DNA of 64,000 nucleotides, from contig NC_014484.1 of NCBI RefSeq assembly GCF_000147075.1, positions 2,311,501-2,375,500 on the forward strand, written 5' to 3'. This DNA is from Spirochaeta thermophila DSM 6192. GTDB taxonomy: Bacteria; Spirochaetota; Spirochaetia; Winmispirales; Winmispiraceae. The notes under the pieces were generated by a model, which was not told the origin of the DNA, did not search any database, and saw nothing but the letters and a program-made list of their open reading frames with translations. The translations under genes were made by a program, and so were the position numbers. Position 1 is the stretch's first letter. Each line of letters starts with the position of its first letter. Shown in pieces: positions 44,319 to 52,656 of this stretch.

Positions 44319-45545
44319 ATGAAGCGCGGCAAGACACGCGCACTGACTGAGACACAGTATACCCTCTCTGGCCTCATGAAGCAAGTAGAGGCCCAGCTCC
44401 GGGAGGAGGTACGCCACACCTACAAGACGTACCTGGAGCACCTCCTTGAGGCACTGAGAGAGGAGGCAGTAGGGCGACCGCGATATGCACGAGAGGAGGC
44501 CGGGGAGGCACCGTACTACCGGTACGGCTACAGGAAGTGGAAGAGGGTGCAGACCCCATGGGGGCCGATCGAGGAGGTACGCGTGCCCCGGATCCGCACC
44601 GGCGGGGGGAAGGAGGTGAAGTTGGTGACCTCCGAGCAGAGGCTCGTGGCCCTCACCGAGCAGCTCCTCCTTGGGTATGTGGGAGGGATGAGCGCGCGGA
44701 GATATGCCATCCTGTTACGGGAGTGAGGGATAGGCGAGGCCCACCCGCAGACGATCTTACGGATCATAAAGCGTCTTCGTGAGGAGAAGGAGCGGTGGCG
44801 GAGGCGGCCGCTTAGTGGGGTGAAGGCGCTCGTGCTGGATGGGGTGTGGGGAAAGCTGAGGGGAAAAGGGAGGAAGGGGCTGGTGATCTTGAGTGCCGTG
44901 GGGGTGAAGGAGGACGGGTCTCATGAGCTCCTCGACTGGGTCGTTGCGGAGCGGGAGGACCGAGCGAGCTACGAGCGACTGCTTACCAGGCTCTATGAGC
45001 GGGGGCTTTATGAGGTGGAGCTGGTGGTGGCCGATGAGGCTGAGGGGATCTGGCAGGCCGTGGAGACGGTGTATCCTGAGGCGAAGAAGCAGGTATGCCT
45101 CTGGCACCTTGAGCGGACGCTCCTCAATGAACTGAGAGGTAAGGAGAAGAGGCACGTACAGGAGAGGCGGCGGGCATTTCGGGACGCCTACCGGAAGCTT
45201 TTGGCGGCACGAGAGAAGGAGGAGGCGGAGAAGGCCCTTGAGGGGTTCTGGAAGGAGTGGGGAGCCCGTGCGCCGCGGATGACGGCTGCACTCCTGTGGC
45301 GGAAGGACCGACTGTTCTCCTATCTGGAACTGCCCTATGAGTGGAAGGAGAAGGTGAGGACGAACGCCCTTGTGGAGAATCTCTTTCGGCACATGAGGAC
45401 ATTTCTTCGACGGTATCCTGGGTATATGAGCCGTGCCCATGCGGATGAGGTGGTAGGCCTCTACGTGGTGGGCATGCAGATACACTCGCAGTGTGGGAGA
45501 CGCACCCCTTATCAGCTCCAGCTCAATTTCAACACTCCTCCTTGA
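44319..45545 (+). pseudogene. IS256/mutator-type transposase with an in-frame TGA
   Basis: One frame of 408 codons interrupted by TGA at 44724-44726 (codon 136), between SARRYAILLRE and GIGEAHPQTILRII. Both parts are in the same frame, so this is a point nonsense change, most simply TGG to TGA. The DDE residues look intact: Asp in VLDGVWG, Asp in VVADEAEG, Glu in TNALVENLFRHM. The second part has no good start of its own. AAGGAGG precedes the ATG at 44319. The 3' end runs into the right inverted repeat. Confidence 0.85.
45504..45537 (-). repeat. Right terminal inverted repeat of the IS
   Basis: Reverse complement of the left end for 11 outer and 10 inner bases. It overlaps the last codons of the transposase. 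Confidence 0.75.
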
Positions 45546-45567
45546 CAGTGCCCATCATTTCCTGCTC

Positions 45568-45596
45568 TTGACAAACCCCCCATTTGTACGTACTCT
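45568..45596 (+). promoter_or_regulatory. Promoter of tRNA-Ala
   Basis: TTGACA (45568-45573), 17-bp spacer, TACTCT (45591-45596). Transcription should start near 45603, six bases before the mature tRNA 5' end. Confidence 0.75.
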
Positions 45597-45613
45597 GTAC
45601 GTACAAATGGGGG
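45577..45613. repeat. Perfect 17-bp inverted repeat spanning promoter and tRNA 5' end
   Basis: Arms 45577-45593 and 45597-45613 (CCCCCATTTGTACGTAC and its exact complement) with a 3-nt centre (TCT). The centre lies in the -10 box and the right arm ends in the first five bases of the tRNA-Ala gene. Most of the left arm is in the promoter spacer and is not transcribed, so an RNA hairpin is unlikely. An operator or cruciform is possible. Confidence 0.85.
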
Positions 45614-45682
45614 TGTAGCTCAGTTGGCTAGAGCGCTTGAATGGCATTCAAGAGGTCACGGGTTCAACTCCCGTCACCTCCA
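45609..45682 (+). tRNA. tRNA-Ala (anticodon GGC)
   Basis: 74 nt. Acceptor GGGGGTG pairs with CACCTCC (one G-T), discriminator A at 45682. D-arm GCTC...GAGC, anticodon stem CTTGA/TCAAG with loop ATGGCAT (anticodon GGC), T-arm ACGGG-TTCAACT-CCCGT. CCA not encoded. T7 follows immediately and may help termination. Confidence 0.96.
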
Positions 45683-45714
45683 TTTTTTTGTCCCCACCTC
45701 TCCAGGATGATGTG

Positions 45715-47277
45715 ATGGCGGCGGATACGAACGTTCCCCTTCCTGATTCGCAACAACCTCCCGGTTTCGACGAACTCTTCGGACAAGGGGGAGGGCCGGC
45801 TCCCGGCAAACGGGGGTTCACCATCCCCAAGGAGCTCGTGGAGGCTCCGAAGCCCTTCTTCAAGGATCCTCAGTACTACCAGAAGGTCCTCTCCGGTGAA
45901 GGGGAGGGGGCGAAACGACTCCACCAGAGTCTCGCCGCCTTCCTGAATACAGAGGATCCACAGGAGCGATCGATCTACCGCAACCGCATTATCACCGCTT
46001 CCTGGGAAGTGGCATCGTCCATCGCCCCCAAGATCACCAGACGGGATCTCCCGCTCCCCAAGCGCCTCTTCCTCAGGTTCGGCATCCTGCTCCCCACCCT
46101 CCTCAGCGAGGAACAGCGCGAGATGTTCTCCCGGGTCATCCTCGACAACACCACCGGGGAACCCGTCCACTACGTGGACGAGTGGCTCTACAAGATCGGC
46201 ATCGGCGAGATCGCTCCTTCGGCCCAGGACGAGACCCTCACTGCGAAGAAGCGTCAGACAGAGCGGAAGAAGAACATCCTGGGGGAGCTCCAGGGCAAGC
46301 TCGAGGCCCAGAAGATGGTCATCATGAACAAATCCTTCGAGCTCGAGGCCCAGGAACAGGCCCTCCAGGAGCAGCTCAGGGTGATGTGCGCCCACGGGCG
46401 GGACCCCTCCAATCAGAACGCGCTCTTTCCCTTCACCGAGGCGCAGAAAGGCGCCTACACCGAGGCCCTCAATACGCTCCGCCGCATCTCACAGCTCGAC
46501 AAGGAACTCGCACGGGAATACGCCGAGCTCAAGCGCATCACCGCCCACATGGAAAAGGCCCGTGACGCGGGGATGGAAGAGGAAGAGGTGGACGCCGATG
46601 TCATACGGCAGGAGATGAGCGCCGTCAGGCAGATGGCCAAGCTCTGCGTAGGGAGACAGGGAAACCACTTTCCGCTCGCCATGCGGCACTACATACGACC
46701 CAGAATCGAGGAGGTCGGCATAAGGGAACGAGTCCTCCAGATCCTCGCCGAGATAGAATACCTCGATCCGGGGGCCTTCGAACGGACCTACCGGCAGCAG
46801 GTCCACAGGATCGTGCCCCACGTGATACTCATACCCTCCTATGGCGAACGGGGCATCTGCTGGGAACCCTTCGAAAAGTACAACAGGGGAACGAGCAGGG
46901 GGCGGATCGCCATCCCCATGTACCCGAAGGACCTCAGGACCGCGGTGATCGCCGCTGTGGGCGATCTCAGGTGGCAGGTGGCGAAAGAGAAGGCACAGCA
47001 CTACTGGATGGAAGAAGGACTCACGGGGTGGTACTACCAGTACTTCACGGACCACAAGATGAAGGGGGACGTGAAGGAACAGTTCATCGAGGACTACATC
47101 CTCTGGATCACCAAGGAGAGCGAGGGGACGCAGAAGCTCGCCCGGGAGGTGAGGGACATCTTCTGGCGCTATATGCCCTTCCCACAGGAGATCAAGGACA
47201 AACTCAAGACCCGCGGCTTCGTGTACGCCGAGCTCTACAAGAAGGACATCAACAGATCCCTCTCAGACGGCTACTGA
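45715..47277 (+). CDS. Conserved-looking large protein, function unknown
   Basis: 520 residues, soluble, no signal peptide. It has a Pro/Gly-rich N-terminus, a central charged coiled coil (LTAKKRQTERKKNILGELQGKLEAQKMVIMNKSFELEAQEQAL) and a long C-terminal alpha/beta part (HRIVPHVILIPSYGERGICWEPFEKYN, GWYYQYFTDHKMKGDVKEQFIEDYILW). I do not recognise a family. The ATG at 45715 is 33 bp after tRNA-Ala with only a weak AGGA upstream, so it may be co-transcribed with the tRNA. The sequence looks well conserved rather than random (no low-complexity drift). Confidence 0.7.
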   Translation: MAADTNVPLPDSQQPPGFDELFGQGGGPAPGKRGFTIPKELVEAPKPFFKDPQYYQKVLSGEGEGAKRLHQSLAAFLNTEDPQERSIYRNRIITASWEVASSIAPKITRRDLPLPKRLFLRFGILLPTLLSEEQREMFSRVILDNTTGEPVHYVDEWLYKIGIGEIAPSAQDETLTAKKRQTERKKNILGELQGKLEAQKMVIMNKSFELEAQEQALQEQLRVMCAHGRDPSNQNALFPFTEAQKGAYTEALNTLRRISQLDKELAREYAELKRITAHMEKARDAGMEEEEVDADVIRQEMSAVRQMAKLCVGRQGNHFPLAMRHYIRPRIEEVGIRERVLQILAEIEYLDPGAFERTYRQQVHRIVPHVILIPSYGERGICWEPFEKYNRGTSRGRIAIPMYPKDLRTAVIAAVGDLRWQVAKEKAQHYWMEEGLTGWYYQYFTDHKMKGDVKEQFIEDYILWITKESEGTQKLAREVRDIFWRYMPFPQEIKDKLKTRGFVYAELYKKDINRSLSDGY

Positions 47278-47279
47278 AC

Positions 47280-47552
47280 CTACCTCTTTCTCTGAAAGAG
47301 AGGGGAGAAATAGGCCTCGAAATCTATCTTCTTACTCACCCACACCACGAGACGGTGGTAGATCACGTACGTGCCCACGAGGGCGAGAAGGAAGATGAAG
47401 AGGATCATGTAGGCAGAGACCTCGGGGGACACCACAGGGGCGAGAAACCTCCCGTAGAGGAAGAGGAGGACGAACACGAGGATGAGCATGATCGCCAGGT
47501 TCACCACCGTGGCTCCCAGGATGAAGAGTACCGTGTTAAGCTTCTTGTTCAT
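47280..47552 (-). CDS. Small membrane protein downstream of lspA
   Basis: 90 residues with two to three TM helices (LNTVLFILGATVVNLAIMLILVFVLLFLYG, AYMILFIFLLALVGTYVIYH). Starts 17 bp inside the lspA end, so it is part of that operon. Function unknown. Confidence 0.65.
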   Translation of the reverse strand: MNKKLNTVLFILGATVVNLAIMLILVFVLLFLYGRFLAPVVSPEVSAYMILFIFLLALVGTYVIYHRLVVWVSKKIDFEAYFSPLFQRKR

Positions 47553-48072
47553 GATCTCGCTCCTTTGAATCTTTTCGCATCTCGATGAAGAAAGAGACCA
47601 GGAGGATGAGGGAGCACACCACGATCGAGGCGTCGGCGATATTGAACGTGGGCCACCGCTCCAGGCCGAAGATGCCGAAGAACTTCACGTCTATGAAATC
47701 CACGACCCCCGCATCCCTGAAGAAGCGGTCGATGAGGGTGCCCACACCCCCCCCCAAGATACCCGCAAGGGCCCATCGCTGGAGCGAGGAAAGCTCGTCC
47801 GACCGGAAGAAATAGACCAGGATCCCCACCAGCAAGACCACGGGGACGAAAAGGAAGAGGAAGATCCTCACGGGCTCGGGAAGGGTCCGCCCCAGACTGA
47901 AGGCTCCGGCCTTGTTCGTGGTGTGGATGATACGGACGAGATCGCCGCCGAACGACCAGCCCACCCTGTGATAGGGTATCCGTGTGACCACCAGATACTT
48001 CGTGAACTGGTCGAGTGCGGCGATCAGCACCGTGAGCGTGAAGGGAAGGTATCGCGTGAACGTCCGCTTCAT
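47536..48072 (-). CDS. lspA: Lipoprotein signal peptidase (signal peptidase II)
   Basis: 178 residues, four TM helices. The catalytic Asp pair lies in GVVDFIDVKFFG and PTFNIADASI, with VGTLIDRFF before them. It cleaves prolipoproteins, such as that at 30682. GGAGGAACC before the ATG at 48072. Third gene of the glycosyltransferase-nif3-lspA group. Confidence 0.93.
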   Translation of the reverse strand: MKRTFTRYLPFTLTVLIAALDQFTKYLVVTRIPYHRVGWSFGGDLVRIIHTTNKAGAFSLGRTLPEPVRIFLFLFVPVVLLVGILVYFFRSDELSSLQRWALAGILGGGVGTLIDRFFRDAGVVDFIDVKFFGIFGLERWPTFNIADASIVVCSLILLVSFFIEMRKDSKERDHEQEA

Positions 48073-48086
48073 GGTTCCTCCTGCAC

Positions 48087-48851
48087 TCAAAGTCCCGTGG
48101 GAAGATCTATGAAGAACCCCTCGATTCCCAGGTCCCTCTCGACCCGCTCCTTGAGGGCGAGGGGTCCCACCGTCTCCGAGCGATAGTGCCCTATGCCCGC
48201 CACAGTGACGCCCCCCTCCTGCGCCGGATAGTAAGCCGAATGGTGCACCTCTCCTGTGATGAACGCATCCAGCCCGAGGCTCACGGCTTCCTCCACCACG
48301 GAAGAGGCCGATCCCGAGACCACCCCCACCGTCCGGATCTCCTCGGGACCGAAGGGGAGCAAGGTCACCGCCTCGTTCACCCCGGGGAACCGCCCGAGGA
48401 GATCGTGTACAGAAACCGGATGTTCCAGGGTCCCCCACACCCCGAGAGGGACACCGCGATACCACCCGAAAGGACGTGTCTCCGAAAGACCCAGGAGTGC
48501 GGCGAGACGCGCGTTGTTCCCCACCTCGGGGTGGGCATCCAGGGGGAGGTGCGCCGCGAAGAGAGAGAGGGAGGATTCCACCAGAAGCGAGAGCATCCTG
48601 TATCTCGGCCCCACCAGCGGGACGGGGTCTCCCCAGAAGAGACCGTGGTGGACCACGAGGAGGTCTGCTCCCGCCTCATGGGCCCGCCTCGCCGCCTCTT
48701 GACAGGCATCCACGGCATAGGCGATACGGGAAACCGGCCTCGCGGCATCACCCACCTGGAGACCGTTGAGCGATGCATCGAAGGAGGAGTACTTCCCTAT
48801 CTCCAGAAGTTCTTCGAGATACTTCGAGACCTCACCCACCGTGTGTGCCAT
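48087..48851 (-). CDS. Nif3-like dinuclear metal-centre protein
   Basis: 254 residues. SFDASLNGLQVG at the start, LLVVHHGLFWGDP (metal-binding His pair), FAAHLPLDAHPEVGNNARLAALLG, GVVSGSASS and TGEVHHS are the Nif3/YbgI motifs. Biochemical role uncertain; GTP cyclohydrolase 1 type 2 is the usual annotation. The ATG at 48851 lies exactly 6 nt after TATAGT (48858-48863), with no Shine-Dalgarno: leaderless candidate. Confidence 0.88.
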   Translation of the reverse strand: MAHTVGEVSKYLEELLEIGKYSSFDASLNGLQVGDAARPVSRIAYAVDACQEAARRAHEAGADLLVVHHGLFWGDPVPLVGPRYRMLSLLVESSLSLFAAHLPLDAHPEVGNNARLAALLGLSETRPFGWYRGVPLGVWGTLEHPVSVHDLLGRFPGVNEAVTLLPFGPEEIRTVGVVSGSASSVVEEAVSLGLDAFITGEVHHSAYYPAQEGGVTVAGIGHYRSETVGPLALKERVERDLGIEGFFIDLPTGL

Positions 48852-48876
48852 GCGGATACTATACCGCAGGGTTTCT

Positions 48877-49983
48877 CTATTGGGAAGTGCGTCCCACGAC
48901 GCCCAGGAAGGAACGGAGACGATCCATACTCTTCCGCCACGAGGGGAGCGAGGAAGCTGTTTCGTAGGCCCGAAGCGAGTAATCGAGGAATCCCGATCTC
49001 CTCTTGATCCAGGAAGAAAGGACCTCGTACAGTCCCCTCGCATCGGAGGGTTTCAACCACACTCCGACATCATCGGGAAGCCACTCCCGGAGCCCCAGGA
49101 GGGAGCTCCCCACAGGCACCACCCCCCATCCGAGGCCCTCTCCACATACCAGGCCCATCTCCGGCCGGTTGCTCATGAGGACGACTGTATGCGCCCTCTC
49201 GAAATGGTCCATGAGCGAGAGATCGTCCACCCTCCCCACCAGGTCCACGCGCCTCGAAAGGCCCATGGCCGAGATCTCCTCTTGGATACGAAGGACATAG
49301 GAGGGATCCACCGCGAGGGACCCCACGATGGTACAGTGCCACCCTCTCACCCCCTGCTGCGAGAGATGGAAGAGGGCGTCGAGGAGGACATCGAGACCCT
49401 TGTGGGGAACCACGTTACCGACCCAGAGTATCTCGAAGGTGTCGGAAAAGGCCTTCCGCTTCACATCGAGTTCGGTCATCCTCCCGTGGAGACGGTCGAA
49501 CCCAGGAGGGATGAGCTCCACCCGGCACTTCGTCCCACAGCGCTCCTCGACGCGCTCCACGATGCGGGGATGGGCACAGACGAGCCCACTCAAAGCGGTC
49601 GCCGCGGAAACCTTGAGCCGGGCGAGCACTTCCTGGTGGAGCAAACTTCCCTCGGGAGAGAAGTCGAGCCTCGAGAGGATCCCGCAGGCCCGGTACCGTC
49701 TCCAGAGGGTCCTGGACGCACCGGACCAGAAGAGGGGCAGGAGGGGCTCCTGGATGATCACTACTTCGGGACGAAGGAGAGAGAGGATCCGCTCGATCCT
49801 CCCTGCGAGGGCCTCCACGAAACCCGCAACGAGACTCCTCCACGCACCCGGCACCTGCCCCAACCTCAGCACCCTCACCTCGTATCCCCAGTCCCTCAGT
49901 GAATAGAGCATGTGTTCTTCGAAGATCTCCTCCCCGGTCCTTCCAAGGGGAGAATGGACGGAAAGCACCACCACCTTTTTCAC
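48877..49983 (-). CDS. Glycosyltransferase (GT4/GT1 type)
   Basis: 368 residues, GT-B fold. Donor-site features are ILWVGNVVPHKGLDVLLDALFHL, RVDLVGRVDDLSLMDHFERAHTVVLMSNRPEMGLVCGEGLGWGVVPVGS. Likely adds sugars to a surface glycan or glycolipid. GTG start at 49983, weak ribosome-binding site. Stands alone, without other glycan genes. Confidence 0.82.
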   Translation of the reverse strand: MKKVVVLSVHSPLGRTGEEIFEEHMLYSLRDWGYEVRVLRLGQVPGAWRSLVAGFVEALAGRIERILSLLRPEVVIIQEPLLPLFWSGASRTLWRRYRACGILSRLDFSPEGSLLHQEVLARLKVSAATALSGLVCAHPRIVERVEERCGTKCRVELIPPGFDRLHGRMTELDVKRKAFSDTFEILWVGNVVPHKGLDVLLDALFHLSQQGVRGWHCTIVGSLAVDPSYVLRIQEEISAMGLSRRVDLVGRVDDLSLMDHFERAHTVVLMSNRPEMGLVCGEGLGWGVVPVGSSLLGLREWLPDDVGVWLKPSDARGLYEVLSSWIKRRSGFLDYSLRAYETASSLPSWRKSMDRLRSFLGVVGRTSQ

Positions 49984-50025
49984 TGTCCCGCTCTTTTTAT
50001 ATCATTGAACAAAACCTTCCGGCCT

Positions 50026-50724
50026 TCAACTCCTTTTTTCGTCAAAAAGATCGGGTGACTCAAGCCCGCTGTACCGGAAAGGAGTCGTCGCATCGGCTCC
50101 CCGATAGGAGGGGTCCTTCAATATGTGATCGCGTACGGGATACACTTCATACTCATCGAGGAAGGGTCCCTCGGATGTGAGGCGCCCCTCCATGATCCAG
50201 GAACCGAGTTCCCCCTGCTCCAGGATGCAAGGCACCCTCGGCCACGGGAAAAGGCCACGCTCCCCCCTCCGCGGGGATCGGGTGAGCACCACACATCTCG
50301 ACGCCTTCCCGCGTCCCTCCCCCACATCCAGCAGGCCCGCGAGGAAGAAGAGACCACCCGCCCGCTTACGGCAATAGAGCGGATAGACCACGCCGTACCG
50401 CCGGAGGGTCTCGTAGAACCCATCCACCACCAGGACGCAGCGTTCCCCCCTCTCCAGGAGCCGCCTGAAGAGGGGTCTCTCAGAGAGGGTTTCCCACCGC
50501 GCGTTCGGCACCACGGTTTCGCGCCCGGCTCCCTGCAGGATCACGAGCCCCCACCGGGCGACTCCCGGCAGCACGGACCTTCGCCGGTGGAACAACACTC
50601 CCACCTTGGGGCGCGTATAGGCACACACGTGAGAGAAGCCCGAGGGAAATCCCTCCGGGAGGGACGTCCCCAGGGCTTCCTCCACCGCATCCCGCTCCAT
50701 CGTCAACGAGAGCCTCACGCACAC
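50026..50724 (-). CDS. SRAP-domain protein (HMCES/YedK family)
   Basis: 232 residues. Starting at the GTG 50724 puts Cys at position 2 (MCVRLSL), as needed for the thiazolidine link to abasic DNA. Other family marks are VVPNARWETL (Asn and Glu of the active site), VLVVDGFYE, LFFLAGLLDV and CVVLTRSP. It shields abasic sites in single-stranded DNA. A longer frame to 50739 would bury the Cys, so I reject it. Divergent from the thioredoxin-like gene. Confidence 0.87.
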   Translation of the reverse strand: MCVRLSLTMERDAVEEALGTSLPEGFPSGFSHVCAYTRPKVGVLFHRRRSVLPGVARWGLVILQGAGRETVVPNARWETLSERPLFRRLLERGERCVLVVDGFYETLRRYGVVYPLYCRKRAGGLFFLAGLLDVGEGRGKASRCVVLTRSPRRGERGLFPWPRVPCILEQGELGSWIMEGRLTSEGPFLDEYEVYPVRDHILKDPSYRGADATTPFRYSGLESPDLFDEKRS

Positions 50725-50796
50725 ACCACATCCTAGCATGTCCCGTTTCCCCTGTCAGGTATTCCCTTTCGCCTTGTAACCTGGTATCGTTGGTCC

Positions 50797-51162
50797 ATGC
50801 ACGCTCGCATCACCGATACCATCCTGGATCTCACCATGAGAGAGGGTGAGCTCCCCCTGGAGGTACGGGAACGAAGCCCTCTGGTGGTGGCCCTGTTCAC
50901 CCAGGACTGGTGTCCGCAATGGACCCACATGGCCGAATGGCTCCTCCCCCTCGCCGAAGAGAGGGGAGACCTTTCGGTCTTCTGGGTGGAGTACAACCGA
51001 AGCCCTCTCTTCGCCCCCTTCCTCACGTTCAAGGAAACGACCTGGGGGAACCACCTCATACCCTACCTCCGCTACTATCACAGGGGCAGACTCTTCCACG
51101 AGAGCAACTACGTCTCCCGCCCCATGTTCATGGACATCCTCACCGCCAAGGAGGTGTTATGA
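50797..51162 (+). CDS. Thioredoxin-fold protein with incomplete active site
   Basis: 121 residues. PLVVALFTQDWCPQWTHMAEWL is a thioredoxin-like strand-turn-helix, but the usual CxxC reads CPQW, leaving a single Cys. A disulfide-reducing role is therefore doubtful. The ATG is 6 nt after TATCGT with no Shine-Dalgarno. The stop overlaps the start of the HD gene by ATGA. Confidence 0.65.
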   Translation: MHARITDTILDLTMREGELPLEVRERSPLVVALFTQDWCPQWTHMAEWLLPLAEERGDLSVFWVEYNRSPLFAPFLTFKETTWGNHLIPYLRYYHRGRLFHESNYVSRPMFMDILTAKEVL

Positions 51163-51749
51163 GCCACATACCCACGAGGGACGAGGCGTGGGGCCTCCTC
51201 ACCGCCCACATCGAATCGGAGAACCTCAGGCGGCACTGCCTCGCGGTCGCTGCGGTGATGGAGCACTTCGCGAAGAAGATGGGTGAACCTCCGGACAAGT
51301 GGTACATCATCGGTCTCGTCCATGACCTGGATTACGAAAGGCATCCGGATCGTCACTGTGAGGTGACCCCGATCATCCTCCGTGAAGCGGGGTGGCCGGA
51401 AGACTACATCCGCGCGATCCTCAGCCACGGCTGGAAGAGGGTGACCGACGTGGAACCCGTGCACCCCATGGAGAAGGTGCTCTTCACGGTGGACGAACTC
51501 ACGGGACTCATCGCCGCCACCGCCCTCGTGAGGCCCTCCCGCTCCATCCTCGACCTCACCCCGAAATCGGTGAAGAAGAAGTGGAAGGAGAAGAGCTTCT
51601 CGGCCGGGGTGGACAGGGGACTCATCGAGGAAGGGGCCCGGATGCTGGGGATGGAACTCTCCGAACTCATCGCGGAGACCATCGAAGGCATGAAGCCTGT
51701 GGCGGCTTCGATCGGACTCGAGGGAAACCCGGCGACACCTTCTTCATGA
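51159..51749 (+). CDS. HD-domain hydrolase
   Basis: 196 residues. His in LRRHCLAVAAVMEHF, HD in IGLVHDLDYERHP and a later Asp in LFTVDELTGLI form the HD metal site. Predicted phosphohydrolase of unknown substrate. ATG overlaps the upstream gene, GGAGGTGTT just before it. Ends in front of a strong hairpin. Confidence 0.85.
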   Translation: MSHIPTRDEAWGLLTAHIESENLRRHCLAVAAVMEHFAKKMGEPPDKWYIIGLVHDLDYERHPDRHCEVTPIILREAGWPEDYIRAILSHGWKRVTDVEPVHPMEKVLFTVDELTGLIAATALVRPSRSILDLTPKSVKKKWKEKSFSAGVDRGLIEEGARMLGMELSELIAETIEGMKPVAASIGLEGNPATPSS

Positions 51750-51750
51750 A

Positions 51751-51777
51751 GAAGCGGCGCCTTTTGGGCGCCGCTTC
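51751..51777. terminator. Hairpin between convergent genes
   Basis: 11-bp perfect stem (GAAGCGGCGCC and complement), loop TTTTG. It has no U-run on either side, but it sits 2 bp after the HD gene and 15 bp before the convergent stop, the place of a shared terminator. Confidence 0.6.
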
Positions 51778-51791
51778 GTGAGTCTGTCTCT

Positions 51792-52544
51792 TCACCACCG
51801 GGGTCCTGCCCCTCCCCTGCCGGGTCCCCCCATCATGCCGGGACCATGTCCCCCCATCCATCCTCTCCCCAGGAGGAGGTCCTCGTAGTCCTCCTGGGAG
51901 AGATACCTGGGCTTGTAGGTGATACCCACCAGGGAGAGCTGCCTCACCCCTGCGGCGAGTCGACGTGCGAGCGCCTGCTCGAGCCAGAGGTAGGCGAGAT
52001 CGAGGTCCTCGTTGTCCGAGTGCTCACGCCCTTCCCTCACCTGGACGAGCATCCGCTCCGTGAACGCGTTCATGGCCTGCACCGCCTCCGCCACAGAGTC
52101 GACCTTCTCCGCTTCCCTGTAGAGCCTGGTCACCTCGGAGGAGGAGTATGAGCCTGCAGGTTTCCCCTCGAGGGTATTCTCGATCCCGTAACGATCGAGG
52201 AAGAAGTCGAAGAGGGAACCGTCACCTTGCCGTTCGGCCTGGAAGGCGAAGAGGCTCTGGGGGAACTTCTGTGCATAGAGGTCCGTGAGATCCCTCATCG
52301 CCTTCTCGTATTCGAGGAGCGAGAGGAGATCCTCCCTCTCCTGCGTCGAGAGCGAGGAGGGGGGTACCTGTTGCAAGAAAGAGAATGCGCCCGGACCTCT
52401 CCCGTATCCCCTTTGGGGCCGAGCCACCGCTTCATCATTCTGCGGAGAAACGCCGTACGGCATACCCGGTCTGCCGGGGGCGGCCATGAGGAGGGCCGAG
52501 GCACTGAGGAGGACACCCGCCACGATCATCATTCTTCGTTTCAT
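51792..52544 (-). CDS. Secreted DUF2202-like helical protein
   Basis: 250 residues. Signal peptide (MKRRMMIVAGVLLSASALLMA), then a four-helix, ferritin-like DUF2202 domain (LSTQEREDLLSLLEYEKAMRDLTDLYAQKF, DNEDLDLAYLWLEQALARRLAAGVRQLSLVGITYKPRYLSQEDYEDLL) and a Gly/Met-rich tail. Possibly metal-related, not established. AAGGAG before the ATG. Downstream of and in line with a two-component system that may control it. Confidence 0.8.
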   Translation of the reverse strand: MKRRMMIVAGVLLSASALLMAAPGRPGMPYGVSPQNDEAVARPQRGYGRGPGAFSFLQQVPPSSLSTQEREDLLSLLEYEKAMRDLTDLYAQKFPQSLFAFQAERQGDGSLFDFFLDRYGIENTLEGKPAGSYSSSEVTRLYREAEKVDSVAEAVQAMNAFTERMLVQVREGREHSDNEDLDLAYLWLEQALARRLAAGVRQLSLVGITYKPRYLSQEDYEDLLLGRGWMGGHGPGMMGGPGRGGAGPRW

Positions 52545-52575
52545 CACACCACTCCTTACAGTGTTGATCTCATTC

Positions 52576-52593
52576 CGTACCACGTACGGTACG
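52576..52593. promoter_or_regulatory. Inverted repeat upstream of the DUF2202 gene
   Basis: CGTACC-6 nt-GGTACG, 32 bp before the start. Candidate regulator site; no -10/-35 pair is clear here. Confidence 0.3.
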
Positions 52594-52656
52594 TATGAGA
52601 ATCTACCCGATCTGTATGGAGATTCTGTGAAGAAACCACAGGGGATCTATGAAGAA

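Larger units (their letters stand above)
44239..45537. mobile_element. IS256-family insertion sequence, about 1.3 kb, inactive
   Basis: Bounded by imperfect terminal inverted repeats (44239-44274 and 45504-45537) that match at both ends: outer GAGTGTTGAAA and inner GATAAGGGGT. It contains one mutator/IS256-type transposase frame broken by a stop codon. I see no matching 8-9 bp target duplication beside the ends, so the insertion is old or rearranged. It lies between the pseudouridine synthase gene and tRNA-Ala. Confidence 0.8.

Noticed and set aside
44724-44726. Selenocysteine or programmed readthrough at the transposase TGA
   Set aside because: No downstream SECIS-like hairpin recognised and no reason for such use in an IS transposase; a nonsense mutation is simpler.
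44820-45545. Second half of the transposase as an independent gene
   Set aside because: Same frame as the first half, no ribosome-binding site, and the region before it encodes normal transposase sequence; better read as one broken gene.
45715-45720. Longer frame of the unknown protein starting inside tRNA-Ala (45637)
   Set aside because: It would translate the tRNA gene itself; the ATG at 45715 is the first after it.
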